Shown here in pieces: positions 6,239 to 8,576 of a DNA stretch of 8,576 nt. Source of the stretch: Roseburia sp. (GTDB lineage Bacteria; Bacillota_A; Clostridia; Lachnospirales; Lachnospiraceae). A model generated the notes under the pieces. The model had not been told where the DNA came from. It did no database searches and saw nothing but the letters and a program-made list of their open reading frames with translations. A program made the position numbers and the translations under genes. Each line of letters begins with the position of its first letter. The first letter of the stretch is position 1. The stretch lies in the NCBI GenBank assembly GCA_017547315.1, contig JAFYQA010000220.1:1-8576 (forward strand), in the 5' to 3' direction.

Positions 6239-6877
6239 TCACTGCTTATCAAATCTTGTCAACTGCTCGCGCATATCTTCGATAAACTTCTGTTTACGCG
6301 AAACACGATAATGTTCATTGCTTACAATATTATGGAACTGCTCTACACATTCCTGCAAATCGTCATTCACAATTAAATAATCGTATTCCTCAATTCCCTG
6401 TGCTTCCTCTATCGCTCTGGCAAGTCTAGATTCAATGACATCCATTGCTTCCGTACCTCTTCCAACCAAGCGATTCTTCAACACTTCTGCACTTGGCGGT
6501 GTCATAAAAAGTAATAAAGTATCCGGGAATTTCTTTTTGATTTTAAGAGCTCCCTGAATCTCAATTTCTAAAATGACATCCTTGCCTGCAGCTAACTGTT
6601 CTTCTACATAAGCCTTTGGAGTACCGTAGTAATTCTCTACATACTGTGCATATTCTACCAGTTCATCATTTGCAATCATCTTTTCAAATTCTTCCCTGGT
6701 CTTAAAAAAATATTCGATACCATCTGTCTCACCAGGACGTGGTTGTCTGCTGGTTGCAGAAATGGACAACGCATAAGTGTCTGAATATTTTTTCATCACT
6801 TCTTTTACAACTGTTCCTTTTCCGGAGCCTGAGAAACCGGAAAGTACAAGTAAAATTCCTCTATTCGTTTTCATCAT
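6239..6877 (-). CDS. gmk: Guanylate kinase
   Basis: Phosphorylates GMP (and dGMP) to the diphosphate with ATP; essential for GTP supply and for recycling cyclic-di-GMP and (p)ppGpp products. The 212-residue protein has the P-loop GFSGSGKGT (14-22), SATSRQPRPGE (40-50) for GMP binding, DGIEYFF (52-58), YGT (84-86) and LEIEIQGA (103-110). Two positions differ from the textbook sequences: Phe15 replaces the usual Pro of GPSGxGKGT, and Glu106 stands where Asp is usual in the EIDVQGA motif. Neither looks inactivating. The start overlaps the end of remA by 17 nt. The ATG at 6877 is 6 nt after GAGG (6887 to 6884); ATG 6874 directly follows and cannot be excluded. The overlap implies co-transcription with remA. 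Confidence 0.96.
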   Translation of the reverse strand: MMKTNRGILLVLSGFSGSGKGTVVKEVMKKYSDTYALSISATSRQPRPGETDGIEYFFKTREEFEKMIANDELVEYAQYVENYYGTPKAYVEEQLAAGKDVILEIEIQGALKIKKKFPDTLLLFMTPPSAEVLKNRLVGRGTEAMDVIESRLARAIEEAQGIEEYDYLIVNDDLQECVEQFHNIVSNEHYRVSRKQKFIEDMREQLTRFDKQ

Positions 6878-7130
6878 CCTCTACCTCGGCTGCACTACCA
6901 TTAAATCGTCCGGCTAATGTCTCCGGCTGTAATGCAGATAATATGATTTGACCATTTTCCGTAAAAATTACGCTTTTGGTTCTGCGTCCCTGGGTGGCGT
7001 CGATTAAAGTCTCCTGCTCTTTTCCTTTGGTAATCATACGTTTTGCCGGAGCTGAGTCAGAAGAAATAATGCTGACTATCTTATCCGTATTCACCATGTT
7101 CCCAAAACCAATGTTCATTAATCTGGACAT
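6861..7130 (-). CDS. remA: RemA-like extracellular matrix regulator (DUF370)
   Basis: DUF370 family protein of 89 residues. In B. subtilis RemA is an oligomeric DNA-binding protein that activates biofilm matrix and osmoprotection operons; whether it has the same targets here is unknown. Conserved features visible: MNIGFGNMV (5-13), SSDSAPAKRMI (23-33), LIDATQGRRTKSVIF (42-56) and ILSALQPETLAGRF, followed by an acidic tail. The paired arginines R49-R50 correspond to the DNA-binding pair of Bacillus RemA; the other binding arginine near position 18 appears to be Lys17. AAGGTG lies 5 nt before ATG 7130, while the in-frame ATG of Met5 lacks such a site. It sits 9 bp after yicC and overlaps gmk, as in Bacillus. 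Confidence 0.93.
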   Translation of the reverse strand: MSRLMNIGFGNMVNTDKIVSIISSDSAPAKRMITKGKEQETLIDATQGRRTKSVIFTENGQIILSALQPETLAGRFNGSAAEVEDDENE

Positions 7131-7139
7131 ATCATCACC

Positions 7140-8018
7140 TTATTCCACGTTTTGTATCTGTTCGCGAACCTTTTCGATATCAGTCTTTAAATTAATACCT
7201 GTATCGGAAATCTCAAGGTCATTTGCTTTCGATAAAATCGTGTTCGCTTCACGATTCATCTCCTGTGCGATAAAGTCTAATTTACGTCCAATACCACCAC
7301 CGGATTCTAACGTAGCTTTCATTCCTTTAATGTGGCTACGTAAACGAACCATTTCTTCATCTACACAGATTTTATCTGCAAAAATAACCACTTCCATTGC
7401 AATTCTAGACTCATCAATCTGCTTGTCACCTAATAATTCTTTTACCTTATTCTCGATACGTTCACGATAATCCTTCATAATGATTGGAGAACGTTCTTCG
7501 ATAAAGTCTACATAAGTGAGCATATTGTCAAGCTTAGCAATCAAATCTGTTTTTAAGTTTTCACCTTCTGTAATTCGGCTCTCAACAAACTGTTCACAAG
7601 CGCCGCGGATAGCTTTCTCAAGACCAATCCAGATTTCTTTTTCATCTATTTCAACCTGTTCCATAGATAAAACGTCCGGATAACGGGATAATGTGCTGAC
7701 ACGAATATCATTATCCAATCCGAATGTCTCTGACATTTTCTTAAGATATCCTAAGTATTCTCCCGCAAGTTCTTCATTGTATTTCAATGAAAAACGTTCT
7801 TCAGAAAGGTCTTCATAAGTTATGTAAAGATCAACCTTGCCACGTTCCATGTACTCTTTCAACAAAGTACGAATCGTACTTTCAAAAAAGTTCAAAGATT
7901 TCGGCATCTTGATATTCACATCTAAGTAACGGTGATTCACAGACTTCATCTCGACGGTATACTTACGTTCACCCTCTGTCACTTCGCACCGTCCAAAACC
8001 GGTCATACTTTTAATCAT
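7140..8018 (-). CDS. yicC: YicC/YloC family endoribonuclease
   Basis: Member of the YicC/YloC family, shown in E. coli and B. subtilis to have endoribonuclease activity and to affect RNA turnover. The 292-residue length is normal. The N-terminal domain begins MIKSMTGFGR and contains EMKSVNHRYLDVNIKMP (about 23-39); the C-terminal DUF1732 region contains GRKLDFIAQEMNREANTILSKAND and ends LKTDIEKVREQIQNVE, both hallmarks of the family. AGGAG (8029 to 8025) lies 6 nt before ATG 8018. It heads the yicC-remA-gmk-rpoZ block and has its own near-consensus promoter with a leader of roughly 80 nt containing a hairpin and small reading frames. Confidence 0.96.
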   Translation of the reverse strand: MIKSMTGFGRCEVTEGERKYTVEMKSVNHRYLDVNIKMPKSLNFFESTIRTLLKEYMERGKVDLYITYEDLSEERFSLKYNEELAGEYLGYLKKMSETFGLDNDIRVSTLSRYPDVLSMEQVEIDEKEIWIGLEKAIRGACEQFVESRITEGENLKTDLIAKLDNMLTYVDFIEERSPIIMKDYRERIENKVKELLGDKQIDESRIAMEVVIFADKICVDEEMVRLRSHIKGMKATLESGGGIGRKLDFIAQEMNREANTILSKANDLEISDTGINLKTDIEKVREQIQNVE

Positions 8019-8097
8019 TATAATCTCCTAACCCGAATCCTTTGATTCGGTATGTAAAATCCTCGCATCTCTCGTTAACATAAAACTCTGTATGCAT
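8011..8097 (-). other. Short upstream reading frame overlapping the yicC start (28 codons)
   Basis: Begins MHTEFYVNERC, runs in another frame and stops at TAA 8013-8011, across the yicC ATG. Its ATG would be about 4 nt from the predicted transcript end, so translation would have to be leaderless. A second small frame (8081 to 8028, 17 residues) is in frame with yicC and stops inside the yicC Shine-Dalgarno sequence. No convincing ribosome binding site precedes either; coding is unproven. Confidence 0.15.
8033..8050 (-). promoter_or_regulatory. Hairpin in the yicC leader
   Basis: CCGAATC pairs perfectly with GATTCGG (7 bp) around a 4-nt loop (AAAG on the minus strand). It ends 3 nt before the yicC Shine-Dalgarno sequence AGGAG. 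There is no T-tract after it, so it is not a terminator; it could affect initiation or protect the 5' end of the transcript. Confidence 0.6.
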
Positions 8098-8107
8098 AGG
8101 TAAATTT

Positions 8108-8136
8108 ATTATAAAGCGAAAGATACCGGAAGTCAA
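8108..8136 (-). promoter_or_regulatory. Sigma-A promoter of the yicC operon
   Basis: TTGACT (8136 to 8131), an exact 17-nt spacer, TATAAT (8113 to 8108). Five of six and six of six consensus matches make this the strongest promoter in the window. Start site predicted near 8101, giving a leader of about 83 nt before the yicC ATG. Confidence 0.85.
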
Positions 8137-8210
8137 TATTTTTCCTAAATTACAACCGTATTCCTCTAACAAAAATAATACGTCCCATGTACAAATCTAT
8201 TAATAAAATA

Positions 8211-8241
8211 CATAGTTTCATCGATGTCAGTAAACACTATG
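8211..8241. repeat. Imperfect inverted repeat upstream of the right-edge gene
   Basis: CATAGT (8211-8216) and ACTATG (8236-8241) are inverted copies flanking a 19-nt interior that contains the 8-bp palindrome CATCGATG (8219-8226). It lies 24 bp before the start of the plus-strand gene and may be a regulator site or weak hairpin. I found no convincing sigma-A promoter for that gene in the 247-bp divergent region. Confidence 0.3.
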
Positions 8242-8265
8242 AAAAAAGATAAAAGGAGATTATTT

Positions 8266-8576
8266 ATGACAGATAACGATACTGTGAAATTATTGAGAGA
8301 ATGTAATTCTGGAATACAGATGGCTGTTTATTCCATTGAAGAGATTTTAGATGATGTAAAAGATGAAAAATTCAAACAAATTTTAAAAGATACACTCGAT
8401 GTCCACAATCGTCTTGGAACTCAAACTCATGAACTACTTTTCGCGCATGATGTAGAGACCAAAGAACCAAATCCGATTGCAAAAGGAATGTCCTGGATGA
8501 AAACGAATGCAAAAATGATGATGGAAGATTCTGACCATACTTGCGCCGACTTAATTACCGATGGATGCAATATGGG
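8266..8576 (+). CDS. Small helical protein, possibly ferritin-like (DUF2383-type), 5' part only
   Basis: Open from ATG 8266 to the window edge, 103 codons plus two bases, preceded by an ideal AAGGAG (8253-8258) at 7-nt spacing. The protein starts MTDNDTVKLLRECNSGIQMA. It looks like the first helices of a helical bundle: residues 4-27, 31-60 with a VHNRLGTQTHELL segment carrying several His and Glu, then NPIAKGMSWMKTN (about 72-84), and a helix entering DLITDGCNMG at the edge. I recall similar small proteins in Lachnospiraceae annotated as hypothetical or ferritin-like, but the family label is tentative and no complete metal-binding set can be judged from a fragment. It diverges from yicC. Function unknown. 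Confidence 0.7.
   Translation, partial: MTDNDTVKLLRECNSGIQMAVYSIEEILDDVKDEKFKQILKDTLDVHNRLGTQTHELLFAHDVETKEPNPIAKGMSWMKTNAKMMMEDSDHTCADLITDGCNM

Noticed and set aside
6739..7470. Plus-strand frames of 70 and 164 codons opposite gmk, remA and yicC
   Set aside because: Antisense to three strongly conserved genes; the long length reflects codon bias of the opposite strand.
1..8576. Search for CRISPR arrays, insertion sequences, tRNA/rRNA genes, toxin-antitoxin or phage-defence modules
   Set aside because: No spaced repeats, transposase, cloverleaf or defence-type protein was seen; nearly all DNA is accounted for by housekeeping genes.

Overview
The window reads as a chromosomal housekeeping segment of an AT-rich, low-GC Gram-positive bacterium of the Clostridia, most likely a Lachnospiraceae-type anaerobe. 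This rests on gene order, strong AGGAGG-type ribosome binding sites, protein character (a short omega subunit starting MIHPSY, a stand-alone CinA C-terminal domain, a YlbJ-like sporulation membrane protein) and the coaD/rsmD/ylbJ association known from endospore formers. The family-level assignment is inference from memory, not from a search.

Layout from left to right: the 5' part of a minus-strand M20-family dipeptidase (pepD, cut by the left edge) diverges over only 30 bp from a plus-strand ylbJ-like gene. ylbJ converges on a long minus-strand series, sharing an 8-bp palindrome that carries both stop codons. Read in transcription order (right to left), that series is yicC, remA, gmk, rpoZ, then a 105-bp spacer with a hairpin, possible promoter and palindrome, then rimO, pgsA, pncC (cinA C-terminal domain), rsmD, coaD and an uncharacterised coiled-coil gene. 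On the far right a plus-strand gene for a small helical protein diverges from yicC and is cut by the right edge.

Functional picture: yicC-remA-gmk-rpoZ is the same order as yloC-remA-gmk-rpoZ in Bacillus subtilis (RNA turnover, a DNA-binding regulator, GMP to GDP, RNA polymerase omega). rimO and rsmD modify the ribosome (S12 methylthiolation, 16S rRNA methylation), pgsA makes phosphatidylglycerol precursor, pncC salvages NMN and coaD makes dephospho-CoA. Tight spacing (1-nt, 9-nt and 17-nt overlaps or gaps) supports co-transcription in at least two blocks.

The best regulatory signals are a near-consensus sigma-A promoter for yicC (TTGACT, 17 nt, TATAAT) with an approximately 80-nt leader holding a 7-bp hairpin and two tiny reading frames; a 12-bp perfect palindrome CTCACATGTGAG just upstream of rimO; and a sigma-E-like promoter match before ylbJ. 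I see no tRNA, rRNA, CRISPR array, insertion sequence, phage gene or defence system, and I do not find a convincing previously undescribed system. The most genuinely unknown items are the coiled-coil protein gene next to coaD and the truncated right-edge gene.
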